From contig NZ_PGTB01000028.1 in NCBI RefSeq assembly GCF_002786325.1, forward strand, positions 1 to 35,855: DNA of 35,855 bases, given 5' to 3'. The notes under the pieces were generated by a model. That model was given only the letters and a program-made list of their open reading frames with translations, did not search any database and was not told the DNA's origin. Below are positions 7,438 through 14,986 of this stretch, piece by piece. A program made the translations under genes and the position numbers. Position 1 is the first letter of the stretch; each line of letters starts with the position of its first letter. Origin of the DNA: Pseudooceanicola lipolyticus (GTDB lineage Bacteria; Pseudomonadota; Alphaproteobacteria; Rhodobacterales; Rhodobacteraceae).

Positions 7438-8475
7438 ATGTTATCCTCTGCAAACGTGGCGATCCCGGTGAACGCGTCCAGTCCGGTTCAGAACCTGCTT
7501 GTCTATCACGCCGCCGATTTCCGCGTTGGCGAAGGCGCGCATTTGGGCGATCCGATTTCGGTGATGGACGATATCGTGCCCGGCGACAGCTATGCGCTGG
7601 AGGACGGCGCCCGACGCAAGCGGCTGGCGCTGCGGACCCCGCCAGAAGGCGGGCTGACCATTGCCGAGGACAGCGAGGTCGGCCGCCCCGGCGCGGCGCT
7701 GCACATCGACTGCGCGGTGCTGCTGATGTCGCCCGATGGCGGCACGACCGAGGCGCTGGTGCTGGTCGAGGTCGACGCCGACAGCGCCATCGTCGCGATC
7801 TTCCTGTTGCCGCTGGGCCGCCTGCGCCAGCGCGCCGGATACCAGGTGGTCAGCCTGGACCGTTCCGGCGCACGACAGAAATTTGCCCACATGGCCTGTG
7901 TTTCGTTCACGCGTGGCACCCATATCACCCTGGCCACCGGCGAACAGGTCAAGATCGAGGATCTGAAAATCGGCGACCGGGTGCTGACCCGCGACGATGG
8001 TCCGCAGATGGTGCGCTGGATCGGTCAGCATACCGTGCGCGCCGAGGGCGCGCTTGCCCCCATCGTGATCACCGCCGGAACGCTGAACAATACCAACGAC
8101 TTGGTGATCAGCCCCGATCACCGCCTGTTCGTCTATCAGCGCAGCGACGAGATCGGCGCCGGCCGCCCCGAACTGCTGGTCAAGGCGCGGCACCTGGTCA
8201 ATGGCGACACTGTCCATGTGCAGGATGGCGGCTTTGTCGATTATTTCCAGCTGCTCTTCGACCGCCACCACATCATCTATGCCGAGGGCATCGCGGCGGA
8301 ATCGATGCTGGTGGATCCACGCACGCGCCCGGCACTGCCGGCGGACCTGCTGGAAAAGCTGGCGGCGATCCTGCCGCAACATGCCGACCGCGGGTTGCAG
8401 GGGCTGGATGTGCAGAAGGCGCTGCTGGACCGGCCCGATGCCATCGACCTGCTGCGCCGCGCCTCGATGCAATAG
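7438..8475 (+). CDS. Hint-domain (hedgehog/intein-like) protein
   Basis: 345 residues. The N-terminal about 150 residues have no family I recognise. From C154 (ACVSFTRGTHITLATGEQ) there is a Hint_2-type domain: IEDLKIGDRVLTRDDG (173-188), the histidine block ISPDHRLFV (224-232), and LLFDRHHIIYAEG (272-284). Hint domains carry out self-splicing or autoproteolysis in inteins and hedgehogs. In Rhodobacteraceae, stand-alone Hint proteins are common and mostly of unknown function, often with RTX-like or secreted partners. The ATG at 7438 has GGGAGAGG upstream. A strong hairpin with a T-run follows the stop. A longer in-frame extension upstream overlaps the SDR gene and is not needed. Confidence 0.88.
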   Translation: MLSSANVAIPVNASSPVQNLLVYHAADFRVGEGAHLGDPISVMDDIVPGDSYALEDGARRKRLALRTPPEGGLTIAEDSEVGRPGAALHIDCAVLLMSPDGGTTEALVLVEVDADSAIVAIFLLPLGRLRQRAGYQVVSLDRSGARQKFAHMACVSFTRGTHITLATGEQVKIEDLKIGDRVLTRDDGPQMVRWIGQHTVRAEGALAPIVITAGTLNNTNDLVISPDHRLFVYQRSDEIGAGRPELLVKARHLVNGDTVHVQDGGFVDYFQLLFDRHHIIYAEGIAAESMLVDPRTRPALPADLLEKLAAILPQHADRGLQGLDVQKALLDRPDAIDLLRRASMQ

Positions 8476-8488
8476 CGCCCCGGCATCG

Positions 8489-8513
8489 CCTCCCCCTGGC
8501 AGGGGGAGGTTTT
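8489..8513 (+). terminator. Rho-independent terminator after the Hint gene
   Basis: CCTCCCCCT (8489-8497) and AGGGGGAGG (8501-8509) form a perfect 9-bp GC-rich stem with a 3-nt loop, followed immediately by TTTT. It lies 13 bp after the Hint-gene stop. The opposite strand has no T-run, so it acts mainly for plus-strand transcription. Confidence 0.8.
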
Positions 8514-8538
8514 GCGAGCGGCGCGCGCCCTTTCGCGC

Positions 8539-8907
8539 CTATGTTGCGTAAAAGAACTCTTCGCGCACGATCTTGCCATCGGCGACGTGATAGACCGCAA
8601 CCTCTTTCATGTCGAAGCTCTTGCCGGTGGCCTTCTCCTTGCCCTGCATCTCGAAGATCACCGCAAACCGGTCGTCCCCGTGCAGCATCGGGTCACTGAT
8701 CGTGCCGCCGGTCACCTCCATATTGCTTTCCCACCACTCGTGTTTGCCCCGGATGGCATCCACCCCGGTCGTCTCGCGCCCCGACCCGTCCATATCCTGC
8801 GCTTCGACCGACACCGCGTCCTTGGCATAGAGCTTGGGCAGGTTTTCCTTGGCACGGTTCTCGCGGCAGCCGGCCACCAATTCTCCGGCAATGTCTTTCA
8901 AGGTCAT
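8539..8907 (-). CDS. SnoaL/NTF2-like small protein
   Basis: 122 residues with the cone-shaped NTF2/SnoaL-like pattern: an N-terminal helical part (AGELVAGCRENRAKENL), LYAKDAVSVEAQ, a middle GVDAIRGKHEWWE, and C-terminal strands (KEVAVYHVADGKIVREEFFY). The fold is used by polyketide cyclases, isomerases and many orphan proteins, so no reaction can be assigned. The ATG at 8907 is preceded by GGAGG; a GTG 15 bp upstream would swallow that site. A LexA-like box overlaps the candidate -10, which suggests DNA-damage control. Confidence 0.82.
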   Translation of the reverse strand: MTLKDIAGELVAGCRENRAKENLPKLYAKDAVSVEAQDMDGSGRETTGVDAIRGKHEWWESNMEVTGGTISDPMLHGDDRFAVIFEMQGKEKATGKSFDMKEVAVYHVADGKIVREEFFYAT

Positions 8908-8929
8908 GGGACAATCCTCCACAGCATTT

Positions 8930-8944
8930 GTTCTATATTTGTTC
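8930..8944 (-). promoter_or_regulatory. LexA-type SOS box overlapping a -10 element
   Basis: The plus strand reads GTTC (8930-8933), seven bases, then GTTC (8941-8944); on the minus strand this is GAAC-N7-GAAC. It matches the alphaproteobacterial LexA consensus GTTC-N7-GTTC. A candidate sigma-70 promoter for the SnoaL-like gene fits over it: -35 TTAAGA, 17-bp spacer, -10 TATAGA at 8937-8932. LexA bound here would block that promoter. Confidence 0.6.
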
Positions 8945-8956
8945 TTATAGCCAATC

Positions 8957-8971
8957 TTAACGATTCGTTAA
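8957..8971. promoter_or_regulatory. CtrA-type box (TTAA-N7-TTAA), also a perfect palindrome
   Basis: TTAA (8957-8960), CGATTCG, TTAA (8968-8971) matches the full CtrA site TTAA-N7-TTAA. It is also a perfect 7-bp dyad around one central base. It lies between the SnoaL-like gene and prfC, 12 bp from the LexA-type box and about 90 bp upstream of prfC. CtrA is the master cell-cycle/motility/GTA regulator in Alphaproteobacteria. Confidence 0.5.
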
Positions 8972-9025
8972 AGTCCGCATCGCGGTTCATCGCCGCTCTG
9001 GACAGTGTGACCGCTTGCGATTTTC

Positions 9026-9054
9026 TTGCGCTTGACTGAAACCTTACCTATACG
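9026..9054 (+). promoter_or_regulatory. Candidate sigma-70 promoter of prfC (possibly leaderless)
   Basis: TTGCGC (9026-9031), a 17-bp spacer, and TATACG (9049-9054). Initiation 6-7 bp downstream would fall at or next to the ATG at 9061, and no Shine-Dalgarno sequence is visible. Confidence 0.45.
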
Positions 9055-9060
9055 CGCGCC

Positions 9061-10668
9061 ATGCTCGACAACCCGACAAACCGCCCCGATCTGCCGCCCG
9101 AAATTGCGCGGCGCCGGACCTTTGCCATCATCTCGCATCCGGATGCGGGCAAGACCACGCTGACCGAAAAATTCCTGCTTTATGGCGGCGCCATCCAGAT
9201 GGCCGGACAGGTCCGCGCCAAGGGCGAGGCACGGCGCACGCGGTCGGACTTCATGCAGATGGAGAAGGATCGCGGCATCTCGGTCTCGGCCTCGGCGATG
9301 TCGTTCGACTACAACGGCTTCCGCTTCAATCTTGTCGACACGCCCGGCCACTCGGACTTTTCCGAAGACACCTATCGCACGCTGACCGCGGTGGATGCCG
9401 CGATCATGGTGATCGACGGCGCCAAGGGGGTGGAAAGCCAGACTCAGAAACTGTTCGAGGTCTGCCGGCTGCGCGACCTGCCGATCCTTACCTTCTGCAA
9501 CAAGATGGACCGGGAAAGCCGCGATACCTTTGAGATTATCGACGAGATCCAGGAGATGCTGGCGATCGACGTGACACCGGCCTCCTGGCCGATCGGCACC
9601 GGGCGCGATTTCATCGGCTGCTATGACATCCTGCGCGACCGGCTGGAACTCATGGACCGCGCCGACCGCAACAAGGTCGCACAAAGCATTGAGATCAAAG
9701 GACTGGACGATCCGAATCTGGCCCAGCACGTGCCCGCCCAGCTGCTGGAAAAGCTGGTCGAAGATCTGGAAATGGTACGCGAGCTGCTGCCAGCGCTGGA
9801 CCGCAAGGCAATGCAGGACGGCACGCTGACGCCGATCTGGTTCGGCTCGGCGATCAATTCCTTCGGGGTCAAGGAACTGATGGAAGGCATCGCCGGATAC
9901 GGGCCCGAGCCGCAGATCCAATCGGCCGAACCCAGAGAGATTCTTCCTGAAGAACCAAAGGTTTCTGGCTTCGTCTTCAAAGTTCAGGCGAATATGGACC
10001 CCAAGCATCGCGACCGGGTCGCCTTTGTCCGCATGGCCTCGGGCCATTTCAAGCGCGGCATGAAGCTGACCCATGTACGGTCGAAAAAGCCGATGACTAT
10101 TTCCGCCCCGGTGCTGTTCCTCGCTTCGGACCGGGAACTGGCCGAAGAGGCCTGGGCCGGTGACATCATCGGCATCCCCAATCACGGACAACTGCGCATT
10201 GGCGACACCCTGACCGAGGGCGAGGCATTGCGCGTCACCGGCATCCCCTCGTTTGCGCCGGAACTGCTGCAAGGCGTGCGCGCCGGCGATCCGATGAAAG
10301 CCAAGCACCTGGAAAAGGCGCTGATGCAGTTTGCCGAGGAAGGCGCCGCCAAGGTGTTCAAGCCCTCGATCGGCTCGGGTTTTGTCGTCGGTGTGGTCGG
10401 GGCGCTGCAATTCGAGGTGCTGGCCAGCCGGATCGAGCTGGAATACGGCCTGCCGGTGCGCTTCGAAAGCTCGCAATTCACCTCGGCCCGCTGGGTCAGT
10501 GGCGACAAGCAGGCGGTGGACAAGTTCACCAATGCCAACAAGCAGCATATCGCTCATGATCACGACGGCGACATCGTCTACCTGACCCGGCTGCAATGGG
10601 ATATCGACCGGGTGGTGCGTGATTATCCCGAGGTAAAGCTGAGCGCGACCAAGGAGATGATGGTGTAA
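9061..10668 (+). CDS. prfC: Peptide chain release factor 3 (RF3)
   Basis: A 535-residue translational GTPase that recycles RF1/RF2 from the ribosome after peptide release. The G1 loop SHPDAGKT is at residues 25-32, G2 surroundings are EKDRGISVSASAM (68-80), G3 is DTPGHSDF (93-100), and G4 is NKMD (147-150). The G2/G3 context (GISVS rather than the EF-G GITI), the length, and the C-terminal region (FVVGVVGALQFEVLASR) identify RF3. The stop codon shares one base with the start of the downstream glycosyltransferase gene (TAATG), so the two are coupled. Confidence 0.97.
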   Translation: MLDNPTNRPDLPPEIARRRTFAIISHPDAGKTTLTEKFLLYGGAIQMAGQVRAKGEARRTRSDFMQMEKDRGISVSASAMSFDYNGFRFNLVDTPGHSDFSEDTYRTLTAVDAAIMVIDGAKGVESQTQKLFEVCRLRDLPILTFCNKMDRESRDTFEIIDEIQEMLAIDVTPASWPIGTGRDFIGCYDILRDRLELMDRADRNKVAQSIEIKGLDDPNLAQHVPAQLLEKLVEDLEMVRELLPALDRKAMQDGTLTPIWFGSAINSFGVKELMEGIAGYGPEPQIQSAEPREILPEEPKVSGFVFKVQANMDPKHRDRVAFVRMASGHFKRGMKLTHVRSKKPMTISAPVLFLASDRELAEEAWAGDIIGIPNHGQLRIGDTLTEGEALRVTGIPSFAPELLQGVRAGDPMKAKHLEKALMQFAEEGAAKVFKPSIGSGFVVGVVGALQFEVLASRIELEYGLPVRFESSQFTSARWVSGDKQAVDKFTNANKQHIAHDHDGDIVYLTRLQWDIDRVVRDYPEVKLSATKEMMV

Positions 10669-11615
10669 TGACGACCTGGGGCCTCGTCGCCACGATCAAG
10701 GCCGACGCCCCAGCGATCCTCGATTTCGCCGCGCATCACCTCGATCTGGGCGCGCATCGGCTGCACCTGTTCCTCGACGCGCCCTGCCCCGACGCCTACC
10801 CGCTGCTGAAAGCGCATCCCAAGATCCGCGTCACCTTGTGCGATGACGCCTATTGGCGAAAGGCGACCGGGCGGCGGCCGGAAAAACACCAGGTGCGCCA
10901 GGGCGTGAATGCCACCCGCACCTATCAGCGCCGCGCCGAAGTCGATTGGCTGGCGCATATCGATGTCGACGAATTCCTCTGGCCCGACGGGCGGGTGGCC
11001 GATTTGCTGGCCGCCCTGCCACCCGAAGTGTCCACCGCTCGCCTGCGCCCGGCCGAGGCGCTGGCGCCGGAACCGCCCGGCCCGGTCACCCGTTTCAAGA
11101 TCCTGCCGCTGGACCGGACCGCGCGGCGCGCGGCGACTATCGCGCTCTACCCCGATTATGCCGACCTTATCGATGACGGATTTATGAGCCATGTCGCTGG
11201 CAAGCTATTCCTGCGCACCGGCCTGCCCGATGTGTCGTTCCGCATCCACAATGTCTACAGCCAGCAGCAGATGAATCCCGGCCAGATCGAACTGGAGGCG
11301 ATCCGGCTGCTGCATTTCCACGCCGCAAGCTGGCGGGACTGGCGCGCCAAGTTCGAATACCGCCATGCCAAGGGGGCCTATCGCGCCGACCTCGGGCGCC
11401 ACGGGCCGACAGGGCTGACGCTGCACAAGGTGTTCGAGGTGCTCCGCGCCGAGGGCGGCGAGGCCGGGCTGCGCCGGTTCTTCGACCAGGTCTGCAGCGC
11501 GGATGGTGATCATTGTGCGGCACTGGAGCGCGCCGGATTGCTGCTGAGCGGCGATCTCGCCCTAGAGGAAAAACGGCGCAGGCATTTTCCCCGATGGCGG
11601 GAAAGCGTTGCCTGA
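10668..11615 (+). CDS. Family 2-like glycosyltransferase (Glyco_tranf_2_4 type)
   Basis: 315 residues. The N-terminus MTTWGLVATIKADAPAILDF and the following helix (AAHHLDLGAHRLHLFLD) match the short-loop glycosyltransferase group that begins with a reading of 'attention to others' type sugar transferases. The metal-binding acidic motif is HIDVDEFLWP at about residues 97-106. No membrane segments are visible. Acceptor and sugar cannot be inferred; related genes in Rhodobacteraceae are scattered singletons. It starts inside the prfC stop (TAATG), 10 bp after GGAG, so translation is probably coupled. Confidence 0.8.
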   Translation: MTTWGLVATIKADAPAILDFAAHHLDLGAHRLHLFLDAPCPDAYPLLKAHPKIRVTLCDDAYWRKATGRRPEKHQVRQGVNATRTYQRRAEVDWLAHIDVDEFLWPDGRVADLLAALPPEVSTARLRPAEALAPEPPGPVTRFKILPLDRTARRAATIALYPDYADLIDDGFMSHVAGKLFLRTGLPDVSFRIHNVYSQQQMNPGQIELEAIRLLHFHAASWRDWRAKFEYRHAKGAYRADLGRHGPTGLTLHKVFEVLRAEGGEAGLRRFFDQVCSADGDHCAALERAGLLLSGDLALEEKRRRHFPRWRESVA

Positions 11616-11660
11616 AAACGGTGAAATCCAGACCGTAACCCCCACCTCCTTATTGAGGAT

Positions 11661-11689
11661 TTGACCCCGTGACATGATTTTGTTATGGG
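11661..11689 (+). promoter_or_regulatory. Candidate promoter of the DEAD-box helicase gene
   Basis: TTGACC (11661-11666), a 17-bp spacer, and TATGGG (11684-11689). It would give a leader of roughly 85-90 nt before the helicase ATG at 11783. The -35 is strong and the -10 is weak. Confidence 0.4.
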
Positions 11690-11759
11690 CCGTCCAAGCC
11701 GGTGTAACAACCTTTGGGCCAGACGGGCCCGGCTGCCGATAGACGTGCGGGCCAGGCAA

Positions 11760-11780
11760 GTGTCCGCAAATTGCGGATAC
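11760..11780 (+). promoter_or_regulatory. Leader hairpin abutting the helicase start codon
   Basis: Bases 11760-11767 (GTGTCCGC) pair with 11773-11780 (GCGGATAC) as an 8-bp stem with one G-U wobble and a 5-nt AAATT loop. The stem ends 2 nt before the ATG at 11783, exactly where a ribosome-binding site would be, and no Shine-Dalgarno sequence is visible. Confidence 0.5.
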
Positions 11781-11782
11781 AC

Positions 11783-13210
11783 ATGACAAAATTCTCTGAT
11801 CTGAACCTGAACCCCAAGGTATTGAAGGCCGTCGAAGAGGCCGGATACGAAACCCCCACCCCGATCCAGGCAGGCGCCATTCCCCCGGCGCTGGAGGGCC
11901 GCGACGTTCTGGGCATCGCCCAGACCGGCACCGGCAAGACCGCCAGTTTCACCCTGCCGATGATCACCGCGCTGGCGCGCGGCCGCGCCCGGGCACGGAT
12001 GCCGCGTTCGCTGGTGCTGTGCCCGACCCGCGAACTGGCGGCGCAGGTGGCGGAAAACTTCGACATTTATGCCAAGAACGTAAAGCTGACCAAGGCGCTG
12101 CTGATCGGCGGCGTGTCCTTCAAGGAACAGGACATGCTGATCGACAAGGGGGTCGATGTCCTGATCGCCACGCCGGGCCGCCTGCTGGACCATTTCGAAC
12201 GCGGCAAGCTGATCCTGTCCGACGTCAAGATCATGGTGGTGGACGAGGCCGACCGGATGCTCGACATGGGCTTTATCCCCGATATCGAGCGCATCTTCGG
12301 GCTGACCCCGTTCACCCGGCAGACGCTGTTCTTCTCGGCCACCATGGCGCCCGAGATCGAGCGCATCACCAACACCTTCCTGTCGGCGCCGGCACGGATC
12401 GAGGTGGCCCGCCAGGCCACCACGGGCGAGAACATCACCCAGGGCGTGGTGATGTTCAAAGGCTCGCGCAAGGACCGCGAGGCCAGCGAGAAACGCCGCC
12501 TGCTGCGCGCGCTGATCGATGCCGAGGGCGACAAGCTGACCAATGGCATCGTCTTCTGCAACCGCAAGACCGATGTGGATATCGTCGCCAAGTCGCTGAA
12601 GAAATACGACTATGACGCCGCGCCGATCCATGGCGATCTGGACCAGTCGCAGCGCACCCGCACGCTGGACGCCTTCCGCAATGGCGAATTGAAAATCCTC
12701 GTCGCCTCGGACGTGGCCGCGCGCGGGCTGGACGTGCCCTCGGTCAGCCATGTGTTCAACTTCGACGTGCCCTCGCATGCCGAGGATTACGTGCATCGCA
12801 TCGGCCGCACCGGCCGGGCCGGGCGCGACGGCGCGGCGATGATGATCTGCGTCCCGCGCGACGAGAAGAACCTGGCCGATATCGAAAGGCTGGTGCAGAA
12901 AGAGATCCCGCGGATCGAGAACCCGCTGAAGGATACCGCGCCCAAGGCCGCCGAATCCGAGGACGAGGCCGCCCCGGCGCCGTCGCGTTCGCGCAGCCGC
13001 CGGTCGTCGCCGAAATCGGACGAGGTCAGCGTCAAGAAGGACGGCCCCAAGAGGGACGGCGACAAAAAAGAAAGCGACAAGCCCAGCCGCTCCAGCAACA
13101 GCAAGCCACCACGCGAACGGCGGGCCGATCGCGGCCCCGAGGTGGTTGGCATGGGCGATCACATGCCCAGCTTTATCGCGCTCAGCTTCGAAGACCGCCG
13201 CGCCAGCTGA
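11783..13210 (+). CDS. rhlE: DEAD-box ATP-dependent RNA helicase, RhlE-like
   Basis: 475 residues with the complete DEAD-box motif set in order: Q motif FSDLNLNPKVL...TPTPIQ, motif I AQTGTGKT (46-53), Ia PTRELAAQ, Ib TPGRLLD, II DEADRMLDMG, III SAT, IV IVFCNRK, V ARGLDV, VI HRIGRTGRAG. A C-terminal tail of about 100 residues is rich in Ser/Arg/Lys/Asp and low-complexity, as in RhlE-type helicases; it ends in a short conserved-looking MGDHMPSFIAL. Such helicases unwind structured RNA in ribosome assembly, mRNA decay and cold adaptation. The start gives the canonical MTKFSDL N-terminus. It converges on rnj, the RNase J gene. Confidence 0.94.
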   Translation: MTKFSDLNLNPKVLKAVEEAGYETPTPIQAGAIPPALEGRDVLGIAQTGTGKTASFTLPMITALARGRARARMPRSLVLCPTRELAAQVAENFDIYAKNVKLTKALLIGGVSFKEQDMLIDKGVDVLIATPGRLLDHFERGKLILSDVKIMVVDEADRMLDMGFIPDIERIFGLTPFTRQTLFFSATMAPEIERITNTFLSAPARIEVARQATTGENITQGVVMFKGSRKDREASEKRRLLRALIDAEGDKLTNGIVFCNRKTDVDIVAKSLKKYDYDAAPIHGDLDQSQRTRTLDAFRNGELKILVASDVAARGLDVPSVSHVFNFDVPSHAEDYVHRIGRTGRAGRDGAAMMICVPRDEKNLADIERLVQKEIPRIENPLKDTAPKAAESEDEAAPAPSRSRSRRSSPKSDEVSVKKDGPKRDGDKKESDKPSRSSNSKPPRERRADRGPEVVGMGDHMPSFIALSFEDRRAS

Positions 13211-13249
13211 TCCTGTCGCCGCACGGCCCCCGACCCGAACCCAGAAATC

Positions 13250-13271
13250 GCCCCGGACACTGATCCGGGGC
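13250..13271. terminator. Hairpin 1 between helicase and rnj
   Basis: GCCCCGGA (13250-13257) and TCCGGGGC (13264-13271) form a perfect 8-bp stem with a 6-nt loop. There is no T-run on either strand. It lies 40 bp after the helicase stop and may terminate or protect its transcript. Confidence 0.45.
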
Positions 13272-13294
13272 CTAAGTTCACTCCGCGCGGGCAA

Positions 13295-13315
13295 GGATGG
13301 GGAATATCCCCATCC
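13295..13315. terminator. Hairpin 2 touching the rnj stop codon
   Basis: GGATGGGG (13295-13302) and CCCCATCC (13308-13315) form a perfect 8-bp stem around AATAT. The right arm reaches the last base of the rnj stop codon (CTA, 13315-13317). No U-tract follows; it may be a bidirectional 3'-end structure between convergent genes. Confidence 0.45.
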
Positions 13316-14982
13316 TATGACAGGCGGCTGATCACCACCGTCACTTCCGGCTTCTTGCCGATTTCGCCCTGCGCGGTCTGGCGCACGATGCGGCGCAGCG
13401 CCTCTTCCAGCGAATCGTCGTCGCGCAGCGTTTTCGGGTTGGCGCGGCCCAGGAACTGCGACAGGTCGGCCTCCAGCACCTCGATCAGCGCCGCGCGCGA
13501 GCTGCCGGTTTCCGGCAGGCCCATGGTTTCGCACCAGGGATCGCCCAGCAGCTCGTCTTCCTCGTCCAGGATCAGCGTGACGATCACATGGCCGTTCAAC
13601 GCCATGCGGATGCGGTCGCGCACCACCCCGTCCAGCGCACCGATCTGCACCGTGCCATCCAGATAGGTCCGGCCGGTTTCGATATATTCGGCCACTGCCG
13701 GCGCGTTGCCGGTCAGGTCCATCATCATGCCGTTAACCACCACCGCGCTTTGCATGCCGCCGGCCTCGGCCAGGCGGGCATGTTCGCGCAGGTGGCGATG
13801 TTCACCATGCATCGGGATCAGCATCTGCGGGCGCACGATGCCGTGCATCTGTTCCAGGTCCGGGCGGTTGGCGTGGCCCGAGACGTGATAGGCGCCGGCG
13901 CTGTCATCCACCACATCGACGCCCTTTTCACTCAGCGCGTTGATGATGCGGATCACGCCTTTTTCATTGCCCGGAATGGTCTTGGAGGAGAATAGGAACA
14001 GGTCGCCCTCTTTCAGCTCCAGCCCGTTATACTTGCCTCGCGCCAGCTGCGCGCTGGCGGCACGGCGTTCGCCCTGGCTGCCGGTGACCAGCAGCATCAG
14101 GTTGTCGCGCGGAATGTCCTGCGCATCTTCCGGGCTGATCACCGAAGGGAAATCGGTCAGCACCCCGGTTTCCGCCGCCGCCTCGACCATGCGCCGCATC
14201 GCCCGGCCCAGCAGGACGATGGAGCGCCCGGCGCGCTGCCCGGCCTCGGCCAGCGTCTTCAGCCGCGCCACGTTCGAGGCGAAGGTGGTCGCCACCACCA
14301 TGCCGGTGGCCTCGGCCACCAGCGTTTCGATCGCCGGGCCGACCGACTGTTCCGAACGTCCCGGCAGCGGCGAGAACACGTTGGTGGAATCGCAGATCAG
14401 CGCCCGCACCCCGCCGGCCGAGACCTCGGCCCACAGCTCGGGATCGAAGGGCTCGCCGACCAGCGGCGTCTCGTCCAGCTTGAAGTCGCCGGTATGGATC
14501 AGCCGGCCGGCCGGCGTGTCGATCACCAGCGCGGCGCTTTCGGGAATCGAATGCGAGATCGGCAGGAAGCTGACCTTGAACGGGCCGGCGTCGACCTGCT
14601 CGGGCCAGGCCGAAACCGTGCGCACGCTGTCTTCGGGCAGGCCCAGCTCGGCCATTTTGCGACGGGCCAGATTGGCGGTGAAGGCACGGGCATAGACCGG
14701 CGCGCCAAGCGCCTCATGGGTATGAGCGACGCCGCCGATGTGATCTTCATGCGCATGGGTGACGAACACCGCTTCCAGCCGATCGGCCCGCTCTTTCAGC
14801 CAGGTGATGTCGGGCAGGATCAGGTCGACCCCCGGCGTGCTTTCCATATCCGGAAAGGCGACGCCCAGGTCGACCAGGATCAGACGTTCCTCGCCCGGGG
14901 CACCCCAGCCGTAGACATAGGCGTTCATGCCGATTTCGCCGGCACCCCCCAGGGGCAGATAGATCAGTCTTTCACCGCTCAT
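13315..14982 (-). CDS. rnj: Ribonuclease J
   Basis: 555 residues, metallo-beta-lactamase/beta-CASP family. The metal-binding signature HAHEDH is at residues 76-81, preceded by the N-terminal GGAGEIGMN characteristic of RNase J. Further elements are the phosphate-binding region GHANR, and HGEHRHL in the beta-CASP part. The C-terminal domain has the EVLEADLSQFLG region. RNase J has endo- and 5'-3' exoribonuclease activity on 5'-monophosphate RNA and acts in mRNA turnover and rRNA maturation. It is last in the nuo-birA-coaX-rnj array, 4 bp after the coaX stop. It converges with the DEAD-box helicase gene. Confidence 0.95.
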   Translation of the reverse strand: MSGERLIYLPLGGAGEIGMNAYVYGWGAPGEERLILVDLGVAFPDMESTPGVDLILPDITWLKERADRLEAVFVTHAHEDHIGGVAHTHEALGAPVYARAFTANLARRKMAELGLPEDSVRTVSAWPEQVDAGPFKVSFLPISHSIPESAALVIDTPAGRLIHTGDFKLDETPLVGEPFDPELWAEVSAGGVRALICDSTNVFSPLPGRSEQSVGPAIETLVAEATGMVVATTFASNVARLKTLAEAGQRAGRSIVLLGRAMRRMVEAAAETGVLTDFPSVISPEDAQDIPRDNLMLLVTGSQGERRAASAQLARGKYNGLELKEGDLFLFSSKTIPGNEKGVIRIINALSEKGVDVVDDSAGAYHVSGHANRPDLEQMHGIVRPQMLIPMHGEHRHLREHARLAEAGGMQSAVVVNGMMMDLTGNAPAVAEYIETGRTYLDGTVQIGALDGVVRDRIRMALNGHVIVTLILDEEDELLGDPWCETMGLPETGSSRAALIEVLEADLSQFLGRANPKTLRDDDSLEEALRRIVRQTAQGEIGKKPEVTVVISRLS

Positions 14983-14986
14983 ATGG

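Noticed and set aside
7441-8472. Minus-strand frame opposite the Hint gene
   Set aside because: Almost exact reverse-strand shadow of the Hint gene, with no motif of its own.
8968-10596. Minus-strand 542-codon frame opposite prfC
   Set aside because: prfC is complete with all G motifs; the antisense product has no recognisable domain.
11510-13534. Minus-strand 674-codon frame opposite the DEAD-box helicase
   Set aside because: The helicase motifs are all intact on the plus strand, and the antisense product is low-complexity.
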